Positions 35,211 through 46,030 of a stretch of DNA of 64,000 nucleotides are shown piece after piece; position 1 is the first letter of the stretch, and the number at the start of each line of letters is the position of its first letter. The DNA lies in contig CM041200.1 in assembly GCA_023078555.1 (NCBI GenBank), positions 1,550,001 through 1,614,000 of the forward strand, read 5' to 3'. Position numbers and translations under genes: made by a program. The notes below the pieces were generated by a model. The model was not told the origin of the DNA. It was given only the letters and a program-made list of their open reading frames with translations, and searched no databases. The stretch is from Ulva prolifera (taxonomy: Eukaryota > Chlorophyta > Ulvophyceae > Ulvales > Ulvaceae).

Positions 35211-37600
35211 TCTTTGTGCATGTGTACCAGAGTGCTGCCCTCCTGGTTAAGGCAGCATTGGCTACTTGTCAATGTATACTATTTCAAGCTGGGCTCGCTG
35301 CGGGGATCTATCGTTGCCGTGGAAAACTCGATCGTAACCCCCCCCCCCCCGACGCACTAGGAGCAGCACCGCCGCCAGTGCCAGCACACGGCCCCATGCG
35401 TGCGGCACTTCCGCTGCCATTTGCACCTCGCACTCCTCCTCTAGAATTCCTGCAACACAGCAGCTCCTGCTGACATCCGCAGCTGTGCTGAGGGGTTGTG
35501 CCTGTTGGCGATACCCCAGCTGTTGCTGCGTCATTGGAAGCCTGACAATGCGAATGAACCCTGGACATGGTGTGAGTCGCCAGGCGTGGCTGGCCGCAGT
35601 TACCACACCATATGTTGTGCCCTGCCAGAAGTTCCGTACATGTGTAAAGTAGAGTAAAGTGAACCTGACTTTACTGAGCCGTATCCTATTGGAAATTGAC
35701 AACTCCGAGTTAACGGGACCACATATGCCGACATTCAAACTACGTCGACGACATTCAAACAAAGTCAAGGTGTGTATGCAAACACACAATGGAGACCGCG
35801 CGTGTGGTTCACGGCACGCGGCTGCGTTGCATGCATGGTACCTGCGCACCTGCGCTTGGCGGCTCAAGTCAGAGGGATCAAGCCTGCACCAGCGCAGGCC
35901 ATAGGGATTGGGTTGCACCAGTGTGCCCATATCCTGGTGTGCTCTGGCACACCAACTGCATGCAACCATCTGTGCGGCCACCTCCTCGCACAGTGCATGC
36001 AAGCCCCGCAGCGCCGTACACGGCATCCCGCGGCCTCTGCCTTCCTGCCTCGTAGCAGCATGCATGCAACAATCTACCTGCAATGGGGTCCGCATGCAGC
36101 CTATGTGCCCGCGGCTCCGGCGCTTGGCATGCTAGCGCAATACGCTGCTCGGATGGCGGGCTGTCTGTGCGGCGCCCGAATCCTAGCGTGGTGCCTCCCA
36201 CTGATGTGCGCGGCAGATCAGGCAGCAGATCGAGGGCGCACAGCTGTGCGGAGCGGCAGCGGGTCTGGGTGCGCGGCGGGCACGGGGCCGCGATTCTGGT
36301 GTGCTTGCGGACAGATTTGGCCACACCCGCGGATGCCCCGGGTGTGGCATTCGCCGGTGTGCGGTCATCGGGCAGGCTGCCGGTAGGTGCTGTGCCATCT
36401 AGATCAAGATCAGCATCACCGGGCGGTCCATCTGGTGGACTTCGAGATTGCGAAGCCGGAGTACCCGTCTCATCACCGCTCTCGCCAGCAGTTAATGCTG
36501 TTGTGTCTGAGGTCGGGACCTCCGAGTCAGGGTCACCTGTAGCTTCACTCCCCTCATCTGCCCCCAGGGCTCTTGTTGTGGCAGCGTTGGGATCCTTGAA
36601 CTCCGGACTGCTGATCCCATCACCATTACCGCCTGTGCCGTTGTTGGTGTCGCCTGTGGTGTCGACGTGATTGGAGACTCTGAATGTGGATCTCGTGTGC
36701 CGTCTCCACTACCACCCCCGCTTGTGACTCATGCTCCTAGCACGGACTTCCTCTGCCGCACGCCTCCTCTGCCGACGGAGCATTGCTTGACACTCCGAAC
36801 TGCCCGCAGCCGTGAAACCCCCCGTCAAGAGGGGGCTGTAGCTGCATAAATCTGCTTGGGGCTGCGGGGTCCCCCTCCCTCACCACTGCTTGCACCTACA
36901 AATGATTGCGTCTCCGTGCTCGGGACTTATGCAGCCGAAGCAACCGCGGCAGCTTCTAGAACTTCGCGCACTTGTGGTCACAGCGACTGGCGTGGACAAA
37001 GGTGGCGCCTCTGTATTTGAAGCACTTGCCTCGCCACGGCCACGGGCTGATGCTGTTCCCGCACTTGTAGCATGTGACTCCTGTTAATCTGTGTCATCAC
37101 ATGCATTGCCCGACGCTGGTGTTTCTGGCGGGGACTCGCTTGATGCATCCGGAGCGAATCCCTTCATCCGGAGCGAATTCAGCGTCACCCAGGCCGCCTG
37201 CTACTTGTGCGGCCGATGTTGGGGCCAGTGTACCTGGCGTCTGTGCACCGGCGCTTGGCTCGCCTGGGGCTGCTGGGCTTGGAGTGCTCCCACTCGGTGT
37301 GTTTGAAGTCTGCCCCGTTTGAATTCAGTTTGAAGTCTGCCCCGCCGCTGCCACCGCCCCCCCCGTGTGACCACCGCGCCAGGGCCTGTAGCCTCCGAGC
37401 AGAGTCTGCACCCTAACAGCCCCCTTCATCACCCTCAATGCAGATCTTCGCCACACGCATCATCACCCCCTGCCACCGGGGCGCCTGTGCCATCACTTGT
37501 GCCTGTCCCTGGCTCTGGTGGTGCAGCCATGCTTGGGATGTTTGCACCGCGGGCGCCAATGGCAGAGTTTGTTAGAAAGAAGTCGACTCCCAGGGCACGT
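35211..37600 (-). pseudogene. Broken glycoprotein copy (unit B)
   Basis: A copy of the 25.72-27.7 kb part of the secreted glycoprotein. GILEEECEVQMAAEVPHAWG (about 35440) matches GILEAECEVREAAVAPHVWG of the intact gene. The sequences around 35.88-36.66 kb match 26.45-27.3 kb. The coding repeats at 36.4-37.56 kb are frameshifted and interrupted by stops. The 3' exons are absent because the duplication began inside this gene. About 250 bp are deleted near 35.3 kb, where a C12 run (35339-35350) now sits. Confidence 0.8.
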
Positions 37601-39181
37601 CAGACACACAGTCTACCGCGCCAGCCAATCACATCAGTCAGTGTTTTCTGTACCTTCTTGTGCACGTACTAGCTTCTGTGAAGGCATAGATGTGTGCTAC
37701 AGGCTGGCACTTTGCAACTCATAGCTTGATTCCTTTCGCGGAGACACTTGGCCGACATTCATTTGGTACTGCAAATTGCTTCATGGTGGTGCACTAACAG
37801 CGGCCCCGATTGTTTGGTTTGGCAGAGCTTCACAGGCAGCGCTGTACGGCTCCGGGCAATTTCATTTCTGCACTTGCCAGCGATCATGTCATGTAGTTGC
37901 TGTGTCACTATGTGTACTGAAAATTGTTTATGTTCTTCAAGATAACAACGCTGTATTCTTGTATGCACAACACTTCGAAGAAGACATGCGCTTGGCGTCA
38001 CGGTGGTAGCAGCACTGCTTTCGAGCTGGGACAAAACAATGTTGCCATCTGCACCCAGCTCAACAGGATCTGCTACATTCATGCTGAATGTAGCAAACAC
38101 TGCCGCTGCAACTGGTCGCGCCTGGCCTACACTCCTAAACACTCATGAACAACTTGGAACAGAGCTGATGTAGCAGCTCCAGTCACCGCCAACAAGATTC
38201 TTTGCGTGTAGTGTGCTCAACTGATGGGGGTGGCTACCGATTCAGTGAGAACCATAAAACCGGAGCACACGGACAATCGTGCCACACCTTGCACAAGGAC
38301 CAATGGGTTGAGGACGGTGTAAAAGCTACCCCCTCTGTTTCAGGAGGTCGTGGTTTGATTGTGCGTGCGCTTCGGGGATTCGAAGTGGCAGTGCGTGACC
38401 ACATCGCTTAGCGCAGGAGGAGGCCCTGTGAGTTGCACATGGGCGTCTGAGGGGGGTTTCCAGGTGGTCCCTTCGGCATATGTGGTCCCATTATTTCGGA
38501 GTTGTCAATGTCATCTGCAGGATACAGCTCAGCAAAATCAGGCTTACTTCACTTTATTTGCATGTAAAGTTGCAGCCACATCACGGCCAGCATTACGGGA
38601 TTCATTCATGGCGGAAGCACTGTCTGCTGTTACATGGTTTACATGATTGAGGGACCCTCGTCCAAGCATACGCCGCGGTTGTAGGCTCAATGTCCCGAGC
38701 GCGCAGAGTGTGCATTCATTTTGACATTCTCGAAGTAAAAGAGTTGTGCCATTAATCGTGATCACACCACATGATTGATTTGGGTGACATCAGGTTGACT
38801 TTAAATATCTCAGATAACGGCCTCATTCCAACAACTTGAATGTTTATGCAACCAATTTGATTTTGTCTACTTGTAAATCAGCTGCCCTTTGCCGGCGCAA
38901 TGTAGGAACAATCTATTCCTTGGAAGAACAAGCTACCCTTGCAACAACCTTGATCAATCTGAGCGATGCTCATGCAACACCCACAATCGAGCGCCCGATC
39001 CCTGTGCTTCACCTGCAAAAACAATTGGAAGCTGTTCGTGACCGGATTTTTCTTAGTCTTTTTGGCACTTTGTAGATGTCATGAAGTCTGGCAGATTACA
39101 AACAATGCTTCGTGGTGCCACTGCACGAACTCCATCGCACGGCAACCAACCACACCTCGCCTTGTCCAACAGTGAAAATCG
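37601..39181. other. Unit B-specific spacer, nothing recognised
   Basis: Lower-GC sequence with no counterpart in unit A. No reading frame here has a recognisable domain or credible splice sites. Confidence 0.35.
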
Positions 39182-39592
39182 TCATATCACTCGGAACAAT
39201 CCCTGTTCACAGCACGAAGCGATCGAGGAGCTAAGACGTGTGTCCTGCCAGCACTGAACGAGCTTGTTTAGATGGACGACAAGTGTTGCCAGTGAAGAAA
39301 CGCACCGGGCTGTATTGGAGCATGCATCAGCGTGGGTGTTGCCACACCGCGGGGATGCAGCGATTGCAGTCTTGCTTTCTAGAGCGCTCAGTCGTTTGTT
39401 GACCTGTTGCCGGTCTTCTCGCGCCATTCGAAACACGCCTGTGCCTACATCGGCAAGCCCTTCGCGAACATAGCCAAGCCCTTCGCGAACATCGCCAAGC
39501 CCTTCGCGAACGCCCGTTCCCAAGGCATTAAGGCCCAGGTCAATTCCTAGACCAATGCTAACGCCAGCAACTGCCAGTCCCCAGCCACTCAT
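39182..39592 (-). CDS. Possible small membrane/repeat protein, unknown
   Basis: An ATG-initiated frame of 136 residues that I do not recognise. It begins MSGWGLAVAGVSIGLGIDLG, a likely membrane segment, followed by three near-identical 7-residue units (VREGLGD, VREGLGY, VREGLAD), then a charged helix REDRQQVNKRLSALES and a Cys-containing C-terminus. The frame stays open upstream of the ATG (CCSCCEC), so the start could lie in another exon. The repeat is 21 bp at DNA level and keeps the frame. It is found only in unit B and there is no homolog in unit A. It could be a lineage-specific gene or a chance frame over a minisatellite. Confidence 0.35.
   Translation of the reverse strand: MSGWGLAVAGVSIGLGIDLGLNALGTGVREGLGDVREGLGYVREGLADVGTGVFRMAREDRQQVNKRLSALESKTAIAASPRCGNTHADACSNTARCVSSLATLVVHLNKLVQCWQDTRLSSSIASCCEQGLFRVI
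39447..39509. repeat. Minisatellite, 3 x 21 bp
   Basis: Three tandem 21-base units of the form ACATNGCCAAGCCCTTCGCGA, in frame with the small candidate protein on the minus strand. Confidence 0.9.
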
Positions 39593-40040
39593 GTTCCCAC
39601 CGATCGGGCTCGGTGGACTGTCGTTTCTATATTCTGGCGCACCATTGACAACACTGACAACACATTCACAACAGCTACAACAAGGTTGTTTCACAATAAC
39701 AAATTGTTATGGGATGTATATGTCCGTGTAAAGCATTGGCATAAAGCGGCAGGCCAGTGCTGATGTGTCGGGTGCATGCTGTCGCCATTACGTAGCGCGT
39801 GAAATTTCGCATGGCAACCTCCGCGGAGGTCAAGAATACTACAGAAGATTGAACGGCGCTGGATACGCACAGCACAAAATTGCGCATTTTTTTCTTATCA
39901 AGTTTTTCTATGAGTACTTATAGGCTTCTTCGGTGAGGAACATGCGGTTTCGTTATCGCTCATCGAGGGAGAAAGACTTACGCTGTAACCCAGGAAGGAA
40001 ATGCCCAAGGTAGACTACTTCGTCAGACGCAGAATAGGCT
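39593..40040. other. Spacer before the broken RNF25 copy
   Basis: A frame continues upstream of the small candidate protein to about 39694. Beyond that I see nothing. Confidence 0.3.
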
Positions 40041-41300
40041 ATGTCGTACCCATATGTTCTCGTAGTCTGAGCAACTGTGCTCTCATGAACAGAAAGCAAG
40101 TGGGCTGTAAAATCTAGCACAGGGACTACGTGGCCATCAACAACGGCGGGACTCGCCTCCGTTGTGCAATTCGTTGCGGGTGGTGAAGAGATTTTCGGTG
40201 CCTTCAACAGAATGAGTGCCGATCTCTGCGTCGAGATCAGCGCTTTAGCGTGTTTCGGTCCATTGCAGACTTTGAGAACATGCCCGCGCTAGACAGCTTG
40301 ACCTGACGCGGGCCCCGTACACGGGCGATGATGACACAGTGTTCGTGGATGTGGGCGCCTGTTTCCGCATCGGGATGCAGTATCCAGACGAAGCCCCTGC
40401 CGTCGACTTCGCCAGCTATGTAGAGGTCGGTCTGATCAGCTTACTCGACTGATCCTTCATGCTATCAAAGCAGAGGCCCACCCGGGAGTTGGCAGATGAA
40501 CACATGCCCTCAATGAGGTCTTCCAGGCGGGTGTGACGTAGCATGGCGGAAGTCAAGTAGAAGATTGCAGAGGACAAGGCCACATGCCTGCGAGCATTGC
40601 ATGACGGCAAAAGGGGGCCGCACGCAGCACAGTCATCTGGAAGGTATGCGCAATGCAGCGCCGTTATCGTTGGTCAAATACCATGCAGTTTATGGGGAGC
40701 TGATTCAAAGTATGCCTTTGCACACTGCACTGCACCTATGGCCTCGCATATTCTGCTTTCTGTTCCCCGCATTGCGTCACTCTCTGGTTGACACCCCTCG
40801 AAGCAAGCCGGACATCTATCTTGCATGTAGGAGGCTGTCCATGTCGCCTGGAAACAATGCACCATGCACGTACCCATCTGAGAGGAGCTTGTATTCACGG
40901 CTGCCATCACTTGGTTGTGGAGGGTGAAGCAGCATGAAGCTGAGCTCAGAGCATACGCCGCACGTGGAGTTGCTCCCTTGCACTACTAGCCCAGTAAGCA
41001 CACTCCGCTGTGTGCCACACTGGCATGTATTGTATGTCTATGGCACTCACATGATGTGAGCTGTCATGCACAGGCAATGTCAAGATATGATGCAGGCCCT
41101 CTCTCGCGTGTGCAGGTCAAGTGTCCCACAGGATCAGCTTGCTTCTGTGCCGACGCCACGTCGCCTCGACCATGGCCACCCTGGCCTAGGCACACAAGGC
41201 CCCGCAAGTAGCGCAAGTGAGGCAGTTCCACTTGACTCAGCACCATTTCAATCATGGAAGCTGTGTCAGGTCCATACTGAACGGTGTTGCCGAGCAGGCC
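40041..41300 (+). pseudogene. Broken RNF25 copy (unit B)
   Basis: It is alignable along its length to 31.71-32.9 kb. TACACGGGCGATGATGACAC is conserved at about 40318, and the tail VPQDQLASVPTP matches IPQDQLASVLMP of the intact gene. There are single-base indels in the RWD exon. The RING cysteines are not in one frame, and the charged insertion is mostly deleted. Confidence 0.85.
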
Positions 41301-42190
41301 AATGCAGATGGCAGCGTGGCATTCATGTCATGAGGATGCGTAGGATTCAGGACTGTCTTCACCTGTCGTCATATGCATTGAGAATGTTACCATGGCTCTC
41401 AAGTCCCTGACTAGCATGCATATGGTCGACGTGATTAGCATGATTATTTGATGTTTCATTGGGGTGGTGACAGAGGATGCAGTTTGGACGACAGGTTGAC
41501 CGTCAGATTCGCTCAACCAACATAGGCTACCGTGGCAAGGTGTTCCCATTCTCAGCTATGACAAGGCGCATGCAACCAAGAGATATAGTTTCTTGCAATC
41601 CATGTTGTCACAATTCAGCTTGTAACAAATCAGCCGCCAAAATCACTGCTGTCGCCTGGCATACAAGTCACCTGTCGTATCTCTAAATTCCACAGTTGCG
41701 AGGATGTTCCTCTGCTCATACTGATGCTGAGCGGTGCAGTTTCAGGCATGCAGTACACACCGGTGTCTACATGGCTGCGACTTTGTGCAAACAGTTGTCA
41801 TGCATGTTGCCCTCATTCACATGAGTGACATCTCTGCCCCAGACTCTGGGTGTCTGCATAGTGCAAGCACCGATGTCAGGGCAGCAAGATGGTGCGCCCC
41901 AACCTGGCCATGTGGGGCTCTCACATAGACTTTTCCAGTACGGGTGTTATGAATATTTCGCAATACCCACATCCGTGGAGGCTATACATTCATCGATACA
42001 CACCGACTGATGGTAGTCTGCTCTGGTACCTTGATCCCCACCAGCCTCGCATAAACCTGGGAATCATCGATACACATCGCAGCACTGGCAGGTCATGACA
42101 TACAGCCACCCCATCCAGCTGTACGCAGCATGGGCATTCAACTTACCGCCTCCACGCCATGGAGTGCGATGGCTACACGAGGCCATCAGA
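41301..42190. other. Gap before the permease 3' end
   Basis: About 890 bp with only partial similarity to 33.0-34.2 kb. No gene is supported. It presumably contains the 3' UTR of the permease. Confidence 0.35.
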
Positions 42191-45100
42191 TCAGATGCGG
42201 ACTTCGGAGTCCGCTTGTTTGTCGCCCTCAGTCGCCACCTTCTGCTCGCCAGCGCTGTCGTGTGTTGACGACTCGAGCTCCGCCAGCACGATCTCCTCGC
42301 CGTCCATTGGCAGCAGCATGTTCAGGAACAGCGCCAGTAGCACGCCCAGGCTGCACCACCGCAACACCACGTCAGCACGCTGCCGCTACAGATGTTGCGC
42401 GCAAGCCTTGGGGCACGGCTGTATGTGCTCCTCTACAGCCCTACTATCAGGCTGCAAACGCCGTCTCTGCGACAGGCGAATAAGACCTCAGTGCACAACG
42501 CATCGTCACCGCAGTCAGCCCCCACGGCGCGGATGCATGTACGTATGGTTGGTGGCGCAGCAAGGCCAGCTGCGCACCTGTAGCCAGTTGAGAGGGTGAT
42601 GATGATAGCGTCCCGGAAGCCCTTGACTGTGTCGCTCATGCCGTCAGTCACCGGCCAGAGGTTGTTCTGCGTCCACTGCGGGATGAGCGTGACACCAAGG
42701 CCGCAGCCGAGCGACACGGCGAGAATGAAGCGGTCGCGGCGGCCGATGCCGCCCTCCCCGGAGTTCATGATGCGGATGCCCGACACGAGCACAGACGCAA
42801 AGAGGAACGTCGTCATGCCCCCCAGCACACAGTCCGGGATGCTCGTGAAGAACGCCGCCACCTTGGCAAAGATCCCCAGCAGTAACAGCCAGAAGGCCTG
42901 CACGCACAGCCCTCACCTGCTGGAACACACGTCGCAGATCGTGGTTGAGGTGCACCATGCATGCGTGTGCCAAGACCACATCAGGGATGCCGCAAGCAGC
43001 CTATCGCCTCTTAGCTACTGCACTGCGTGGGCCATGGTAGGACGATGCCTCCCCCCTGGCTCCGCCTGTGCCCTCACACCGACGAGACGGTCGCCACGTC
43101 CCGGTTAATATACCTGACCATGCGGTGTTAATGCGAATCCTCCAGATCTCCAGAATTCCGCAGGGCGCTGGTTATTTCGGCGCAGGCAGGGAGGGGCAGC
43201 AGGAGCGCACTGCGGCGATGCCGGCGTGGCGGGAGGCGCAGCGGGTGAGGGAGATGACCCCATTGTTCTGGGAGAAGGTGGTGTTGGGCATCGATGTGCA
43301 CAGCGCCGCTATCAGCGATGACAGCCCGTCGCCGAGCAACCCACCCTGCACCCTCTCATGCAGGTCCCCACCCTGCACCGCAGCCGCGCCGAGTTGACTT
43401 CTCTGCTAGCCACATCCTGAGGCGTGTGGTACACTCGCACGCGCCACAGTCAGCACAGCACGGCCGGGACAGAGTGCCGCACCTCGATCGGAAGCTGAGA
43501 GGCATCCGCCGTGGCCGTGATGTCACCGATCGACTCCACCTGCACTCAGACCCGGGCATTGCTGGCCGCTGTAAAACACAGATGCTCCAGTTGCGTGTTC
43601 CTTGCTCGCAAGCCACCAGAGCATGTTGGCACACGAAAATTTCCAGCCAAATGCTCCATGGCAGCACCTGGAGCTTCAGGTGGGGACTAATATGCTGAGA
43701 ATGGAGGGCAGTTCACGTTTCGGGCCAGGAGGCTGCATACCGTCGTCACGACAAAGGCGATCAGGAGCGGCAGGATGCCCGGGCCATAGAACCCGAGTGG
43801 GAAGGTCTCAACCCAGAGGAAGGTGATGCCCGGTGCAGCGTCAAGCTTATCGGATGTCACGAACTGCTTGCCGTCAAGGGGCGCGATTGCGGCGATGATG
43901 TAGCCCACAAGCAGCCCGATGATAACCTGCACCACAGGCGCCTTGACCACCACGCCACTGCAGGATGGCACAAAGCTACAGGCACAAAGCTACAGGGATA
44001 GCTGACCCACAGCCTTCGACTCAAGATGCTCCCAGGCACTACCCCGGTGCCAACGGCGGCACAAATCCGCGATCTCCCTCACCTGCAGGAGCCATGGACA
44101 GAGCAGCGTTGGGCGCTGCAATGCCACTCGGGTGCAGCGGCGACGACCGCCCACCATGCATGCAGGCATACGCCACACCATGTGGACACGCTCGGGGCTA
44201 AACGGGATGGGAGCACCAGCGCAGCGCTGCTGCAGCGGCGGGGGGGGGGGGGGGGGGGGGGGCTCTGCGGACCTGGACGTTACGCATCGCGGGCGAGCCG
44301 AAGAGCTCCACGAGGACGAGCGTGGCAAACACGGAGAAGCCGAGGCCGACGTACTCTGCGGAGCCGTACGGCAGCTCCACCTTGCCGTTGCCGTTGCAGT
44401 TTGGCACGATCTGCGACTTGAAGCAGGAGCCTGGCGGCTGCAGCGCCCCGGCCTCGTCGTAGCACTCGACCTCAGCCGCAGGCAGGCCGGTCGTGTTCTC
44501 GGCGCAAAACACCCCCCCGCCCCAGTACCTGCAGGGCACCCCTGCGTCAACGGCCGCTGGGCCGCATGTACATACAGTGCCACTGTACCCAGGCTCGATC
44601 AGCAGACGTGAGGCAAAATCTCCGCGTTGGCAGGCTGTGGAGCTGCACGGACACCCGGCAGGTGCTCATGGCCGCAGATGCTAGGCCAGATCTGCGGAGG
44701 ATGGGCATGCAGGGGCGCCGGGGCACACCCTGAGCATGCAGAGGCTACTGATGTGGGTACCACTGCTGCTGGGCTTGACACGGCAGGCCGGGGCATGCTC
44801 AGGGGCGGCTGTGGGGGGGGTCGCACTTGATGCCAGTGCCGACGAGGGACGCGCCGATGAGGAACACCGCGGTGCCCGTCACAATCGGCGGGAACATGCG
44901 CCGCAGCGTACGCGGTGGCACAAACGACAGGCACAGCTCCAGCAGGGAAGCCACCATCACCGTCCCGAGCACCCGCCCGTACGCTTCTCGCCACGTGTCC
45001 CCGTCTGCACACACACGCAGCCCACACTCAGCCTACGTCCGCCCGCACCGCACTCCCTTCTGCACATCAAGGTAAAGCACATGCCTTACCACCGGTGGCT

Positions 45101-46030
45101 GTGCATGTGCACCAGGGCGGCGTGCATCTAGGACCGCTCATGCATTGTATGTTGAGAGGATGAAGTTGGAGTGGCACACAGCGCTGCAGGAACCACGTGC
45201 ACTAAAAGAACAGGACGCCAGCACACACATGTGTTCGACAACGGCAAAGCCGGAGAGGCTGGTATGCTTTGCGTGTGCGGCGGTGGGGCTGCGGCGTAGG
45301 CGCGAGTGGCGCGCGCCTGACTCGATCATCGTGGCGATGGAGGTCTGAGCGATGGGCAGGAAGGTGAAGGAGGTGCCCATGAGGGAGACGAGGCCGGTGC
45401 CGAGGAAGATGCGGTCGGCGTGGTAGAACGTCGGCGCCCTGATGCTGAAGCGCGTGACCTGGATGAGGGACGTGATGCCCGACACGATCAGTGCCGCAGA
45501 GATCATGTACTGCTCCAGGTCCGCGTCCTTCTGATCCTACACGAGCATGCCGGCCCGGTCACGCCTCGCTTGCGCGCCTCGCTTGCGCGCCTCGCTTGCG
45601 CGCCTGCGGAGATCTCAGGATGCTGTGGCAGGGGCCCCTGCGAGGCAAGCAGACTGGGCCGATCGGCGGTACTGATCGCACCCAGTCTTGGACGCGATCG
45701 AGCGTCACCAGGCATCACGCTCGCCATGGCACGCAGGCTGACATGCTGATGTCCCGCGGCAGGCTCCATGTATACGTGTGGTGGTGAATGCGCGTATTCA
45801 GCTCAGCAGAGCAGGCAGCCGAGCGGGGTGTAAGCCAGGGGGGGTGGGGGGCGCACGTCAGGGACGGTCACGCGGTAGACGAGCAGCGGCGGCGTGATGA
45901 TGCCGCCGACCATGGCCAGCGCATGCTGCAGGCCCATGAGGATTGCCACTAGGAGGCCGGGCCGCGCCTCCACCGGGAAGAAAGGCGGCGGCGGCCTCCC
46001 CGCGCGGCCCTTGCCAAACGGCCACGTCGG
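42191..46030 (-). CDS. Nucleobase-ascorbate (NAT/NCS2) purine-type permease, intact copy; 5' exon not found
   Basis: Nine exons with matching phases: 46030-45857, 45536-45317, 45004-44827, 44528-44273, 43941-43741, 43539-43483, 43354-43211, 42897-42578 and 42350-42191, about 569 residues. It is a membrane symporter for xanthine/uric acid or related bases. The family signature QNNGVISLTR is present in exon 7. Also seen are LMGLQHALAMVGGIITPPLL (TM1), GTSFTFLPIAQTSIATMIES, YGSAEYVGLGFSVFATLVLV, FGSPAMRN, VESIGDITATA and SIPDCVLGGM. The C-terminus ends in an acidic tail. A Met-containing first exon upstream of 46030 was not identified. Exon 2 ends at a GC donor (G/GCGCGC). The copy in unit A is dead, so this is the only functional one here. 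Substrate is not predictable from what I see. Confidence 0.87.
44240..44262. repeat. G23 homopolymer (C on the sense strand) after a donor
   Basis: 23 G on the plus strand. On the permease sense strand this is a C23 run beginning about 10 bases after the exon 4 donor at 44272. Confidence 0.92.
45563..45601. repeat. Minisatellite, 3 x 13 bp (GCCTCGCTTGCGC)
   Basis: Three perfect 13-base tandem units in the first recognised intron of the permease gene, close to the exon 2 acceptor. Confidence 0.92.

Noticed and set aside
35878..36386. Open frames on both strands in the broken glycoprotein copy
   Set aside because: The counterpart region in unit A (26.4-26.97 kb) lies beyond the exon end chosen at 26971, so these are probably intronic.
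39447..39509. Short regular repeats as a possible CRISPR array (also 18331, 33283, 45563)
   Set aside because: These are directly abutting minisatellites with no unique spacers, in a nuclear eukaryotic context.
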